Positions 11,018 to 24,400 of a DNA stretch of 64,000 nucleotides are shown one piece after another. Source of the stretch: Zantedeschia hybrid cultivar (taxonomy: Eukaryota; Streptophyta; Magnoliopsida; Alismatales; Araceae); the NCBI GenBank assembly GCA_030544215.1, contig JARZZO010000002.1, positions 63,572,150 through 63,636,149 on the forward strand, in the 5' to 3' direction. Positions within the stretch are counted from its first letter, which is position 1, and the number at the start of each line of letters is the position of its first letter. The position numbers and the translations under genes are program-made. Under the pieces are notes generated by a model. The model saw nothing but the letters and a program-made list of their open reading frames with translations. It ran no database searches and was not told where the DNA came from.

Positions 11018-11779
11018 CCATCTTCACCAGTGTGCTGCCCGACCCCTTCCCAATGATCATGCACCTCTAAGCTCTCCGGTGAGCAAAACCTCAGCTATAT
11101 GTTTGGGCGGCATCATAAGGACCTCTGCTGCTGGTGAGCGAAATCTCGTCCACATGTTCGGGCAGCAGCACGAGGACCTCCACCCCCATGTCACACCAAA
11201 TTCTTCCCCAAGGCCCTCACCGCCTGCCTCCGACTCCAATAGACAAAGTCACCCAGTGGGCCTCCACCTCCAAAAGTCTATCGTTCCCTCCTACAGAGAC
11301 CTCAATGAATCTACGAAAAAGAAAAAAAAGTCACCCAGCTGCAACATATGCCTTTGGTTGAATGGAAGTACCTCACTTACATTAGAGGTGAGCTCGTGAA
11401 AGTGAGCTATCTGCAAGTGAGTTCAAAGTATAGTACTTTGGTTACTTCTAGCTCACTTTAGGAGGTTGGTTTCATTGTTTTGTCACATATAACTGACTTT
11501 CATGAAGTCAATTTTGATTGTTTGTTTACATAAGTATTAAGAAAGAAGTGGTGTTTAAGTTAAATAGAGGGAAGTAGTTACACGAAAGTGTCTTCGGAAC
11601 TTTTCCTTAAGAAGTCACCTTGGTTCTTCTCGAGCTCTTTTGCAAAGGTGAGTTCCAACATTTTTAAAAGCTTCAAACAACCAAACTACTAGAAGTGGGA
11701 CAAAGTGAGTTACGTGTAACTCTCTTACTCCAGGCTCACCTTCAAACTATTGGAAGTGGTACAAAGCAAGTTGATGCAC
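11018..11779. other. intron 5 DNA without recognisable feature
   Basis: GC-rich at first, then AT-rich with scattered GTGAGCT/AGCTCAC words between about 11380 and 11770. No domain or boundary found. Confidence 0.35.
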
Positions 11780-12146
11780 CACATGGCGTGCAGCCCCTTT
11801 TTTTATTTTTTTATTTTTATTCTCTTAAGGTGGGTCCGTTATGCCCGACATGTCCGTACAACTTGATCTCAGATTGAATGATCCAAAAAAATTAGAAAAT
11901 GAAAAATCGAACCCTAATGAACAGTGAAAAGATGTCCCTAATGGGCCAAGCCAAAAAAAGGGGTTCACTTTTTTTATTTTTCATATTTTTTTGAGTTGTC
12001 CGATCAAAGATCGGATTGTACGGACCTATCGGGCATGATGGACCTAACATTAAAGAATTTAATGATTCAGTATGGCATTTAGGCTTCTCTGGGGCAATGG
12101 GATTGATTTTTTTAAAAAATAAAAAAAGACAGGATGGCACTCGCAA
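11780..12146. mobile_element. foldback (inverted-repeat) MITE
   Basis: The arm at about 11826-11890 (GGTGGGTCCGTTATGCCCGA onward) pairs with the complement of the arm at about 11985-12055 (TACGGACCTATCGGGCATGA). The arms may extend to about 110 bp each with mismatches. TSD not resolved. Confidence 0.6.
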
Positions 12147-12346
12147 GAAACCTCAGCTGGGGTTCAGGCAGCACCTCGGCCAGACACCCAAGTCATACTA
12201 GACTAGGCCAGATGGAATTCAAGGCCGCTCCCTAAACCACAAAATTAGTTTTTTTATTATGATACATAGCCTTGATGGAATAAATGTTTTGGCTTTGTGA
12301 ACCCCACCGAAGGTTTATAGATGCAAGATCTATAGGGAATGAGAAT

Positions 12347-13080
12347 TTAACAATGCCCCCCTCCCCTCTCCAAACCAAAGTGTGGTTGTGGAGGGTTGAT
12401 TGAATAATGCCCCATGTTTAATCTTCCTTGTTGGGTCAATTCTTCAGCAACATCTTTAAAGATGAAGCAATCTTCAAGTATATGTCTCTGGAGTCTATGA
12501 CAAGGGTAATAAACAAGGTCTTTTGCCTTGTCTAGTTTTTTATGCCTCTTTGACGCAAGATTTATGAGGCCTTTACTTTCAACAATCATAAATATCTCCT
12601 TTATTCTATCTTTTGGGATTGAATAGGATGTTTGAGGTCTTTAACACAATGATTTGCTGCATTTCTTCTTAGTATGTTCTTCAAAAAGTTGTCTTTTGGA
12701 CATCCATCGAGAGGTTACAAGAGATAGTTTTCATGTTATAGTTGGCATCCTTTTAGTCAACATAGCCTTCTACACTTCTAGTCCCTTCTTTACTGCTGGG
12801 GATCATGGTTTTCTATTTCCTTACAGGACTAACACAATGGCTAGACGTCAACCACTCTTGGTCCATGGCATTTTCAACATAACTTGGGGTCTCTATTTTA
12901 TCTAAGAAGCATCCCATATATCAAAATCAATTAAATTTACTGGCTCAAAGCTTTTCGAGAGACCAATCAATATAGGGATCTCCTGTGATGACTACTTTTT
13001 GTCAACCTTCATATCCAGGATAATTGACAACCTCCTTTCTAGTTGCTCCACAGGTTTAGTTAATTGTAGTTGCCACCAAC
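12347..13080 (-). pseudogene. Ty3/gypsy gag fragment
   Basis: Minus-strand reading with stops: LERRLSIILDMKVDKK (about 13040-12990), then a long linker and VYYPCHRLQRHILEDCFIFK followed by DVAEELTQQGRLNMGHY (12500-12400). This is the His/Cys segment seen between gag and protease of many plant gypsy polyproteins. Only this piece is present. It is broken and cannot be expressed as a protein. Confidence 0.55.
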
Positions 13081-13390
13081 GGAATGATTTCATGCTCCGA
13101 TCTAGCTGAGCTTGTTGTTGATGTAGCTGCTCCAATTCCTTATGGAGCCTTCTGAATGTCCTTCTAGTTATTATCTCTTGAGGGGCTCATGGTAGAGTGC
13201 ACTTTGAGTAATCCTTGAGATCTCAGAGGCATATGTGCTTCTAGTTCATCAGTTTGTAGTGACTAGGAGATTGTAGGAGTCTGAGTCTCGTGAACAACAC
13301 TCATGGTAAAAGTTACTTTGGATCTTGTATGCAGTTGAGATGGATTAACCAAGTATCTCCCCATATTTGTACTCCAATTGGTAATGAGCT
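13081..13390. other. unassigned intron DNA
   Basis: Probable continuation of the gypsy fragment upstream of its gag segment, but no domain is legible. Confidence 0.3.
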
Positions 13391-13765
13391 CCTGATGCGG
13401 GACGGGTAGCGGAACTAATGGACTTATTAATGGAATCAAAGATCAGCAACAAGCAATATAAAAATAAACGATGCAACCTAATCGCACAATCGTAAAGTTG
13501 GATGTTGGAAGGAGAGGTAAGAGAGAGAGGAAGAAGACACAGTAACTTTGGAGGACAAAAACAGGGGATTCGGTCCAACCACACAAGCTGTTCCTTTTAC
13601 TATTAACTTATATTCAGGGCAAAACCACATAACACACAAAAGTCAAAAATACCCCTGATTGTCACTAAAACATGTGTAAGTTACATGGATAACAAAGAAA
13701 AAAGAAAAATATAACTAAACAAGGACAACAATGCCCCTATTTCTATCTATACTCCCCCGCAAGTT
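13391..13765 (-). mobile_element. possible LTR fragment with polypurine tract
   Basis: On the minus strand, AACTTGCGGGGGAGTATAG (about 13765-13747) resembles the polypurine tract at a plant copia 3' end. The reading then runs to GTCCCGCATCA at 13391, a plausible LTR end. No second LTR and no TSD found. Confidence 0.35.
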
Positions 13766-13844
13766 AGGCATAGATATCAATCATGCACAGTTTGGACAAT
13801 ATGGAGTTCAACTATTCTCAGGTCATCATTCTCAATCAAAACAG

Positions 13845-14560
13845 GCTTAGAATCGGTTCAGGATCAGCCAATTTTACAGCAATTCTAACCAATTCAAGTC
13901 GATCTCTATTTTCCCCCTTCTTTTTTCCGTTGGAGTGATTGGATTTCCCCTTGAAAGTGGATCGGCAATGGCAGATTCTTATCAGACTCCGCCAATCTTG
14001 CAAACAATGCCTTAAGCTAACTTGGAAGGAGCCCACCCATGACCTACTAAGGGCCAATTAAGCATCTGTTAAGGATCTTGAACCATAATGGATCTGGGTG
14101 GATCGAATTAGGATCAATTTGACACCATGAAACTGTGGGTTCTTTTTTTCTTCTCATCTCTCATGACCTATTAATGGCCCATTAAGGATCCACTAAGGAT
14201 CTAGAACCTGAATAGATCTGCCTGGGTCCAATTAGCATCCATAAGTACGTCAATGCCACAATAGATCATGATCATGAAATCAAATCAGCATCAAATGCGG
14301 CCCTCTCTCTCTTCATCCCCCCCTCCCCACATTACCTCTGCCCCACTCCCCCCCCCCAAAAAAAAAAGAAAACCCTGCCTCCTCCCTCATTCCTATGTAC
14401 CCAAAAGGCAATGATAGGAGGTCCAAGACACCTGCACCATCCTGTTAAGGATGTAAAAACCTAATAGGCCTGCGTTGATCCAATTAGGATCCACTAAGGA
14501 TCCATAAACACAGCAATGCAACAATAAATCATGATCATGAAATTGATTCATTACCAGGCA
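13845..14560. repeat. diverged repeats: GGATCCACTAAGGATC units and a 190-bp dispersed repeat
   Basis: Three imperfect copies of a 120-130-bp unit (about 14040-14160, 14160-14290, 14430-14560) share ATTAGGATCC, CTAAGGATC and ATCATGATCATGAAAT. The part 13848-14020 resembles 17620-17790. Confidence 0.5.
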
Positions 14561-15317
14561 ACTGTAGGCTCCCTTTCCCCCTACACTTAACTGCCACCCA
14601 TACCCCTCCCCCCCCCCCCCCCGAAAAAAAAAAAAAAAAAAATCCCACATACACAAAAGGCAATTGGAGGAGGTGTGAGACTCTCTCTCTCTCTCTCATG
14701 CAGCTGATTTTCTACTTCATGCTGTACACCCTCCCTCCTATTTCATATCTTCTTCCCCCTTTCTTCCTTTCTTTCCTTCTATTTTCTAGCTGTATGGAAA
14801 ACCATAGGAGTGAGAGATTGGACTGGCCGGCCTCTCTCCTACTACTTTGGTGCACAGCCTTACGAGGCCTAGACCTACTCTCCTCGGGGTCTTTTTCTTC
14901 TTTTCATGCCTTCTTCTTGGTGTGATAATAATCAAGATAAACTTGATTTAATCACAGAAACAAATCAGTAAAATAAATTTTGGATCTAACAGTGGACAAG
15001 ATTGGTCTAAAATATTAAAGAAAAAGATTTTACACATGACAAATCGATGCCCTAAATAAATGATCATAGTATTATGATGCCTACTACTTAACGTCCGGCT
15101 TAGATGGAAGACTTGGGAGGCCTTCTCATGAAACAGACAAAGTGGAAGGTAATAGAACGTAACTTCACAAAAAGAGTGGGAGCGGATGACTAGAAATTTG
15201 GGAGAATAATATGGATAGCCAAAGATATATGCATGACCATGCTGCTGATAAGTAGCTGAAATTGTAAAATCAGCAATCACCAGATAAAATTCGGAATAAA
15301 TGTAAAGCAATACTTAC
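14561..15317. other. low-complexity tracts, then plain intron DNA
   Basis: Poly-C followed by poly-A at about 14600-14640, a CT tract at 14680-14697, then ordinary intron sequence up to the exon 5 donor. No gene seen. Confidence 0.5.
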
Positions 15318-15437
15318 AGGGCAAAACCTATTCAAAACCATGATTTCTCCACTTGGATCAATATCTCTTCTAGCAGCTAGACATTCCATAACAATTGAGC
15401 GTGCCGGTAACCATGATTTTGCATGAAATCGAACATT
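15318..15437 (-). CDS. MYG1: MYG1 exon 5 (last exon in window)
   Basis: 40 codons, phase 0. The acceptor is TTTGCAG before AAT GTT CGA; the donor is a consensus CCT|GTAAGT at 15317. It encodes NVRFHAKSWLPARSIVMECL, the DIDPSGEIM motif and ends at NRFCP, where the family normally continues with a Trp-Lys-Leu-His segment. I looked through 1-15316 on the minus strand and did not find that segment. Confidence 0.94.
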
Positions 15438-18400
15438 CTGCAAACAGAAATTTATATAAAGAATGTGACTTATGAACCCACATAAAGGATTACAAAATAT
15501 AAGTTCGAAAAAAACAGATTTGATATTTAGATGTCAACAACAGGAAAGTTCTAAAAGCTTTGAATGCTAAAGATGTTATAACCTCCAAAAATTCGCCGCC
15601 AGCAAGCATCATTGCATGCTGAAATGCCTCATTTTCTTTTTCAGCAGATTGATCAGGCTCCATCCAGTCCAAATTAAGTCGTCCAACTCGTGAAGACAAG
15701 CCTGTGTTATTTACATATTTCGGAGGCTGGTCTGTGTCATACTGGTTAATTCCATTGTCAATGGCATCAATAGCCTGTTACAAACCAAAAAGAAATTCAT
15801 AAAATAATGAGCAAAATTTGGAAAGCAACATGAAGAACAATCATGAAACATGAGTGTAAACTCATGCACATCAGTAGACTGCCAATAATAAAGAGTTTGT
15901 CATATGACTACAAGGATGGGGAACTAAAAACTTGAGATAATTCTCTGAGTTTACTACAGGCATATGCTATGTTCATGCCAAGAAGTACGTCATACGTAAA
16001 GGAATAATTTCAGTCGTGATAAAGTTGTGACTATGATGCAGCAGCACTAAGGCATTAAATACTGTAAAATGCTTATCTGATTCACTATGGCATTTTGGAA
16101 AAACACAAAGAAATGAGATTGAAAATTAAATGCATGGATCCATAGGATTGAATGTGCAAAATATGCCAATTGAGCAACACTCTCAGGACAGTCCTCCCAT
16201 TGGTAGTCCAGGTAAGACATTATTCCAGCATGCAAGCTGGCCAAGAAATGCATTGTATCCATTTCTTCAATGCCCGTAAAACTAATTGCAGAATCATTTC
16301 TAATAAAAAACAGTTAACAGACACCTGATATCAGAGCATGAGTAACTCATATCTATGCGCCAACATCAATACTGTGCTACTCTGATCTAATCCCCAATGA
16401 GGTGAAAACCTTATTGCTGAAATTTGCAAGTAGTCCTGTAAGGAAGATAAACTTTAATGGATATTTTTCCTAAATATCTTGATCAGTCATGGGGGAAAAG
16501 AGAAAATTGCAGAGAGGACAAGGTAAATGGCTGGAAAGCAGCATTTGATTTGACAAAGTTCTGATTTTTACTCTTTCAAGATTCTATCTTAAAATGCAGT
16601 TCCAATGAGAAAAAGAAGAAAGAAAGAGGCTAGAGAAATAGATGTGTATGTAGCTGTACAGTGGCCATCAATTGGCCATGGCCAGAAACTTAAACTTCTT
16701 GCAAAGGAAGAAGCGGGATGTTCCATGATCTCCTGCAGGAACAATTAGTGTTGCCTATGTCATGTTGACTATCACATTCTGATCTCTAGTGGCTGATCCT
16801 AGGTCATGCAGACACATCTAATGACCAAGAGATGGGAGTGTTGTCTATGTGTTGAGAATCTTCATTCTGCTGACTTGGGATCCACCTCACTTGAACTATG
16901 TACTCAATCTTTTTGTCCAAGGGAGTTGGCGATCATACTACCTTTGCCATGAGGCCAGGTAAAATACATTTTGCTACACTCTTAAGCAACTATGAGAACC
17001 CTTTTCAGAACTCCCAAGATATTCATGCCTTTTTGTTCTCTTTAGGCTTGGATCCTCAGAAATTGAATCGCACTGTATAAAGATAAGACACAGAGGTTAA
17101 TGCAGTTGAGACTTTGATATATCTGGGCATTGCCATTGCCAAGACTAATGCAGCAGTAAGATTAATCCTTCCTTGTGGATGTAAGCTATGCATGCTTTGA
17201 TAGATCTCATGAAGAATGAACAGTGAAACTGAGCTGAATAAGTAATTAGAAGAATGTCCGGTTTTAAATGTCTGACAGATCCCTGTGTATCCAGAATTCC
17301 AACAATTTAATTTCAACTTCATACCTTGATTGAAGGAATGTACCACAGCCTCTGGTTTCAAGAGCAGCCACATTTATGACCAGATTCTTATGTATAGTAA
17401 TAGCTAAGTGATCCACTGCTTTCTCCGCCAAATCATGCCACCCCATTTCATGCTAAATTATTGTGCCTTCTACATGGCATATCATTCACACTGGGATGCA
17501 TGTAGAAATGATAGTTTGTCATGGTCAAGGATTCCAGGTTAGGATTGGCTCTTGGGATCAGCTGTGCTAAATATGATCTGGATTAGAAACAGAACCACGA
17601 TCTTGATTGGAAACAGAATCAGCTTAGAATCAGCCCAGTATCAGCCAATTTGGGACTACTACTAGCCTATTCCAGTCAATCTTTGTTTTTACCCTTCTTT
17701 TATACATTAGAGAAGGGATTGGATTTCCCCCTTGAAATCAGATCAGCAATGGCCAAATCCCTATTGGAATTGACCAGTCCTGTAAATCATGATCATGGTG
17801 GTCGAACTCCGAAGAGACTGAGTCGGACAGAATATGGTCACACAGTGCAGCTGAAGACGTACATGCAATGAACATGAAGAATATTAGGATTGTATAAAAA
17901 AGACAGTGCAGAAAAGATTTGATGGGAATCCAAGACCAGCATACCACTGCATTACACATGGAGTGCATCTACCACCGTTGGAGAGTCATTCCGGCTCCAT
18001 TGTAGCTAGAAAAGTCAACAAAGTTTGTCTAATGTGTAGCTTATTGTTAGACGAGTCCGTAGATATTTTGTTTAGCCAATTTGAGACTCGTTTAGGTCCT
18101 TTTCTATTTTTTAAGAATTTTGTGCGATTTTCGTATTATTTTTTCATGTCAAGGATATTTTGGTCCAAAGTAAAGTTTAGGAAGTCATTAGGATATGTTT
18201 CTCTTTAAATATTCTTGTAAGACATATTTTTATTTTTCAATGAATATTTGCTGCGAATTTTGAGTTATTTTCTAGAGTTCCTCTCTGCGATGGAGAAGAC
18301 AACTCTACGACGGGGTTAAATCTGCCCTGTGACGGAGGCCGGGTGTGACGCCCAAGCCGTCAGTGCGTTGCCGAAGGTCTCTTCACTGCCGGTGTGACGT

Positions 18401-21400
18401 TGATAGTCTCTCCTTCTCCCCTTCTTCATCCTCTGTCCTTCATCAAATTTGGTATCAAAGCAAACTTCGATCCCTACCGCGCCATTATTCCATCCCGTCT
18501 TCACCATCGCTGCCCTGCTACAATAGCCACGACTGCTGCCGCCACACCCTTCTTCCTCCTCTTTCTTCCCCCTATCTTTTTTTTTCTCTCTCCCTCTCTC
18601 AATTGCCTTTTCACCGAAACCACACAAAAAGGAAAAAAAAAACCTTGTTACTATTCACGGTGAACAGTAACTACGATTAGTGTTTACGGGAACAGTATTG
18701 AACAATACTACGGTATTGTTCATACTGCCCCTCTCCTTCTTCCTCTCTCCCGGTCTTTGCTTTGCAGCCCAAAAAAAAGAAGAGGGAGAGAGGAACCACC
18801 TTCCGCCGGCAGCCCCAACGGCCGACACTGCCGCCACCAGCTCCGCTGTCTACATCCTCGTCACCGCCGCCTAAGCAAGTCTGGGCCGGCGCTACTGCAG
18901 CCATCGCTGTCATATGCTACTCAAGGTATGTAGGATCGGCCGGGATCGGATCGAATCGGCCGATCCGATCGGAAATCGGTTGGACTGATCTGATCCCGAG
19001 CCCTGACCCAACGATCTGGGACCAGGATCGACCAAATTAGACCAGATCGGCTGGGATCAGCCAATCCAGGGTCCTAACGGCTAGTTCTGAACTAGCCATT
19101 CCCCCTCCCACCCTTGCTCACCCTCATTCACACAAACTCTTATTTCTTTCTCTCTCTAAAATCTCATTCTTTCTGTAATCTATCTCTAAGCTCTTATACT
19201 CTCTCAAACTCAAAGCTCTCTTGCTCTCCAAAGCTCTCTAAGGGACAAATGAACGAACAGACTACATCGATTTTTTTCATCATTTTTTTCTCCTTAACAT
19301 TTCTCTCTTTTTATTATTTCTCTCTGTCTAAGTTTTTAATCTCTTTTTAACATATCTCTCTCTACTTTTTATCTCTCTATTATTCTTTTTATTTTCTTTA
19401 CCATATATATTTTTATCTCAAACTTTTTCATCTCTAAATTTCTCTTTAATTTTTTTCTCTCTAATTTTCTTCCTCTCTCTACCTATTTATTTTCTCTCTA
19501 TTTATTTTTTTCTCTCTAACATTTTTGTCTCTCTATCTTTCTTTCTCATTGTCTCTCTCAAGATATGATATCTCACTCTGTTTTTCTCCCTTTTTTCTTA
19601 TTTCTCACCATCTCCCTCTTTATCATTCTCTCTTTCTCTTTTAATATTTTTTTCTTTTTAAAGATGTTGACTTCCGAGCATAATGAGGCCACATCTGTCA
19701 CTTCTCGTGGTAACCTGGAATAGAACTACAGCACCGTCATGGATATGGCTTCACGAAAGGTCAAATATAACAATTGCAGTCGGATTATTTCGGGTGGAGT
19801 CTTTCGTCTAAAGTAACATATTGAGGATGTTAAAGGAGAAGTAAAGACTTGCCATGTTGCACCCTTAGAGGTGAAAAATTACCTACGACAAAGAGAGATA
19901 GAAAGAGAAGCAGCATCAACGATGAGAGGCCAAATTAGGGAGGAAATGACACATCCCTCAGGTCAAGGTATTCATATTTACCTTCTGGGAGATAGATCTC
20001 GAGAGGGAGATATAGACCCCACTAGAAGAAGGTCCACTGCATTTGAAGACTTTTCTCGAGGTAAGGTATACACAGTTCCTTGATTTTAAATTTTCAATTG
20101 GTTATCTACACTTCATCTCAGTTAAATTGGTTGCAAATCATCTTTTTTATTTTTAAGATAATTTACGTCGAGCCGTGGAAGAAAGTAGATGATCTTTTAC
20201 TGAAGAGGATGTGTATAGACACACCAGCCGACACATTGGACAAGGGAGTGGGTCTAGATAGGGGTCCAACGAGGAGGAAATTCATGACTTGACTAGGGAC
20301 TAACCCTAGAGTGAGTCCTATAGATGCTTTCATAACAAGACGGAGGGATAGACAACCATCGATCACGACTGCCATGAAGAATCTGAAGTTATGCAAGGAG
20401 AAGATTAGCCATGCTGTTTCGAGATGGTTTGTTTATAACAGTGTACTGGCCAATGCTGAAAATGGTTCTTATTAAGAGGACATGATTGAGACTATTAGAG
20501 ATGTGGGTAAGGATATTCCTGGACCACCCCCCAAGGAGATATACAATACTTACCTTCCTCAAGAGGTAAGTGATCTTCAAGAGTATATTAAGTCGTTCGA
20601 GCAAATTTGGGATGAAAGGGGCTGCACAATAATGACAGATGGCTGGACAAGTGAGTACCTTGGATTAGTTTAACATATTTAGATTAATAGATTATATTTT
20701 TTAGTTAATTAAGGCATTCTCTAGAACATTATTTGAATAGGAATAACGAGAAGAAGTATGATCAACTTTCTTATATACTGTCAAGCTGGGATTGTATTTT
20801 GGAAGTCTGTTGATGCTAGTGGAAAGGTAAAAAATGTTGAATATCTTTTCAAGTTAATTGATGACATTGTGGAACAGGTGGAAGAAGATCAGATAGTACA
20901 AGTTGTAACAGATAATGCAGCTTCATATAAAGTTGTTGGCCAAATGTTAATAGAGAAGAGACCACATCTATATTGGATTCCTTGCTCTACTCCTTGGATC
21001 TGATGCTAGAAGATATTGGGAAAGATGCAAAAATGGTTGAGACAGTGAAGTCAACCTAATTCATCACATCCTATATCTACAACCACATATGTGCTCACTT
21101 TGATGCGTGAACACACCGGACAGAGGGAGTTACTATGCCCTGAGATAACTCGTTTCGCCTTCGTACATTTCCTTGCAGAGTATATAGTCACAAAAGCGCC
21201 CCTTGAAGCAGATGATTTCAAGCAAACGATGGGAGGATTAGATGACAAGGCACGTGAAGCATGATGCTAGAGACAATGAAAAGTAGGTTGAAGACTTAAT
21301 TGAGAGCCGAGAGTATTGGAAGGATATAAAGATGATTTTGAGCGTAGTTGAACCTCTTGTGCTGGTTCTGAGGATAGTGGATGGTGATAAGAAGGCCACA

Positions 21401-24400
21401 ATGGGATATTTATATGAAGCTATGGACTATGCGAAGGCAAACATTGCCAAGTCAAACAAAAATATATACAGAAAGTGGTGGGATATCATAGATGCAAGAT
21501 AGGATAGAACACTCCACCATAACTTGCATGCGGCAGGTAACAAAATTAGTCATTCCATATTACTTGGCATTTTATTTTCTATAAGTTATATTTCCTTATT
21601 AGAAAAAATTCAATTCCTTGGGTCATTTCTTCAACCGAAGATATCAATATAGCTCTTCTACTCGACATTTGCCCAATGATAAAGAAGTACTCCATAGGAC
21701 TCAAAATGTGATTCGACGTATGTTACATGATGAGGATCGAGCTATCATAGCATGTAACAAGATGCATCAGTATAGACTCCGGTCACTACATTTTGGTACT
21801 TATCGTACTCAACGGGCAGTCATGTTACTTTCACCAGGTATTTATACAAAACTAATACTTTTACGAAATAATTATCAATTCCATAATTTACAATGCTAAT
21901 TGTTGGTTGAATCATGGAATTACAGCTGACTGGTGGATGGATCATGGGAAGGCTCCAAGTTATGAAGATCTTGCATATGTTGCCATCCATGTATTGAGCC
22001 AAACCACCTCTAGTTGTGAGAGGAACTAGTCTACATTTAGCTTGATACACACCAAGCAAAGGAACCGATTAAACTCAGTGATATTAGAGCAATCAGTCTT
22101 TTGCCACTACAACATGCGTTTGAAACTAAAGAATCTTCAAAAAGTTCAACAGAACCAAAGAGAAGAAGTATGATAGAGAGATGAAGTTGTTGGCCGGCCG
22201 GTGGAAGCATAACAACAAGTTGAGGAACCGATCGATCTGGACGAGATATTTGATGAGCAGAACCCACTTCATATATGGGTGGATGCAAAGAATGTTTTCG
22301 GTCCATCAGAGTTTGACCTAAATGATCGGTCATGGGCAGAAGGAGAATTGGATGACATCCCCTTATCCGTAGAGTTCCAACTTCCACCTTCTTCAAAACA
22401 ACAAAAGAAATCCACCTCACAAAGTTCAGGTAAGGATAAGGTAACAGAGTAACAACTCCTATAGATATTGTAGATTTATAATTTGTACAAAAGGAGCAGT
22501 CAAACGAGACACCGGAGCTAAGCGACAAAGTCGTTTACCAAACTTTAGACGACTCCGGCAACGAGTACCCCTGACGATGATGATGATGATTCACATAGAA
22601 GTCAAGGTGGATCCTTACAACCATGGAATGCAGAATCGGCCGATCCCGATCCGGATCGACCGATTCGGATCGGGATCGGTAGGTCCCGATTCAGGCCGAT
22701 TCCGGCCGATCCGATCCCGATTCAGATCAGGATCGACAGGTCCCTATTCGGGGACCCGATCCGACCCAGAATTCCTTGCCTGCAACAACAGTCATCTCAA
22801 GGATGTGGATCAACTCAATAGGGTGAAGCTCCTCCGATTATTTTCACAGGAGAGTAGCAATTTACACATGCTACGTAGCATGATGACCATTCCAACAGGT
22901 TGGCCAAGGACACATCAGCAACATATAAGGGCAAAGAGAAGCAACAACAAGAGTTCCTAAGAAGAGTAAGAGAAACATCAAAAAAGTGTGCTCAAGAGCA
23001 TTCGTCTAATGCATCCTCTCATATTCCATTAGAGGATTATAGTCCTTATGGATATCCAGCCAGATATTATCAATATCCATGACCCTATGATGCATCGAGT
23101 TACTTAGAAGGATATCCCACTTATCCTCCAAACTCAAATGCTTCCTCTTATCAATCCTCAGGAAGATCTTATTATGGACCAGAGACACAATGATGGATAC
23201 CGGTGACAATCATCTACGATAACACAGATGAGTATAACCAGTTTCTACAAGAATATTAACAATGGTACCAAGCTTATATGTCTTGAGCCGATTATGTGCA
23301 ACATTTGTATAACACCTACAATGTAAGGTTAGAATAAATGTACATCTAGTTGTCTACAATATCTTTGTGTTTTTTTACTATCATGTAATACTTAGGGGTA
23401 AGGTTTTACGTCCCCCCCCCCCCATGTATTCAAGTTTTTTTCAAAGTTAATAAATTTTCAAGGGCTTATCCGAAGTCCTAGATAACTTTCGGGTAAATAT
23501 AATTTTTTCTTTTTTCTTTTTTTTTGTAATTTTTCCTATTTTTTAGACCTTTTTTTTCTATTTTTTCCTATTTTTCTTCTATTTTTCTTTTTTTTTTATT
23601 TGATCGGCCAGATCGGTCCGGATCGATCCGGGATTAGATCAAATCGGCCGATCCGCTCAGTCGGGACCAGACCGATCCGAGTCTGATCCCCGTGTTGGCC
23701 TACCTTGGTGCTATTGCTACCATTTACTTCTGATGTTGCCGCCAACAGCCCTTGCCGTCGACCTTTTTGCATCATCTGTAGCCATGACTTCCTCAATCTT
23801 CCATATTAGGGCTATGTTAACCAACAAGGCACGTACCGCCCTTGTGTTTAATAGTGGACTGAAGGAGATTTTATTTCATAGACAATTGTCGATTTCCTTT
23901 CCAAGACTAGAGAAATTGTAATAGATGGTGACCGAGCGTTTGTAGAATTTTATGGACCTTTTAAGGGTGTTTCTCACGTTGATGGGGCATGGTGTACCAT
24001 CCTTCCCAAGCCAAGGCCATATATCAGAGTTGGTAGAGATTGGATGGAGGAACGACATGGCACCGTAGATCACAAGCAACATAGGTGCACCCTCTAGCTA
24101 CCTCACTTGAAACGAAAGTTCATTTTTTAATCAAATATCCTTCAAGTGTCGCAACTCACAACTTGAAGATTCGAGTAAGGTCAAAAAATGTGAGGCTAAC
24201 TCGACAGTCATCCCAACAAATTTAGGTTCTTTGAACGCCATCAATAATGCATCATCACCATCACTACCCTTATTTTCTGTAAGGTCAAACCTTAATGCAC
24301 CCCTTGCCACATTAACTATAGTAGCCCCTCTACCCCTATCTAACCCACTTGCATGGGGTCAGACTATCATAGTTGCAGCTGGTCTTCATTTACTGAGAAT

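Larger units (their letters stand above)
18922..23707 (+). mobile_element. hAT-B, 4.8-kb hAT transposon
   Basis: Termini CAAGGTATGTAGG and (inverted) CAAGGTAGGCC. Flanking 8-mers ATGCTACT (18914-18921) and GTGCTATT (23708-23715) agree at 6 of 8, both differences being transitions. Self-complementary GATCGGCC blocks sit inside both ends (18933-19060, 23600-23690). Decayed transposase in between; a 157-bp MITE inserted at 22622. Confidence 0.85.

Noticed and set aside
10463..11399. Long open frames of 197 and 207 codons on the plus strand (and several on the minus strand)
   Set aside because: They run through the 187-bp GGTACCGG MITE, whose repeats lack stop codons in several frames. No domain, and the Tyr-Arg-Pro repeats are translation artefacts.
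14390..14925. Small genes around 14.4-14.9 kb
   Set aside because: Frames are driven by poly-C, poly-A and CT tracts and have no family match.
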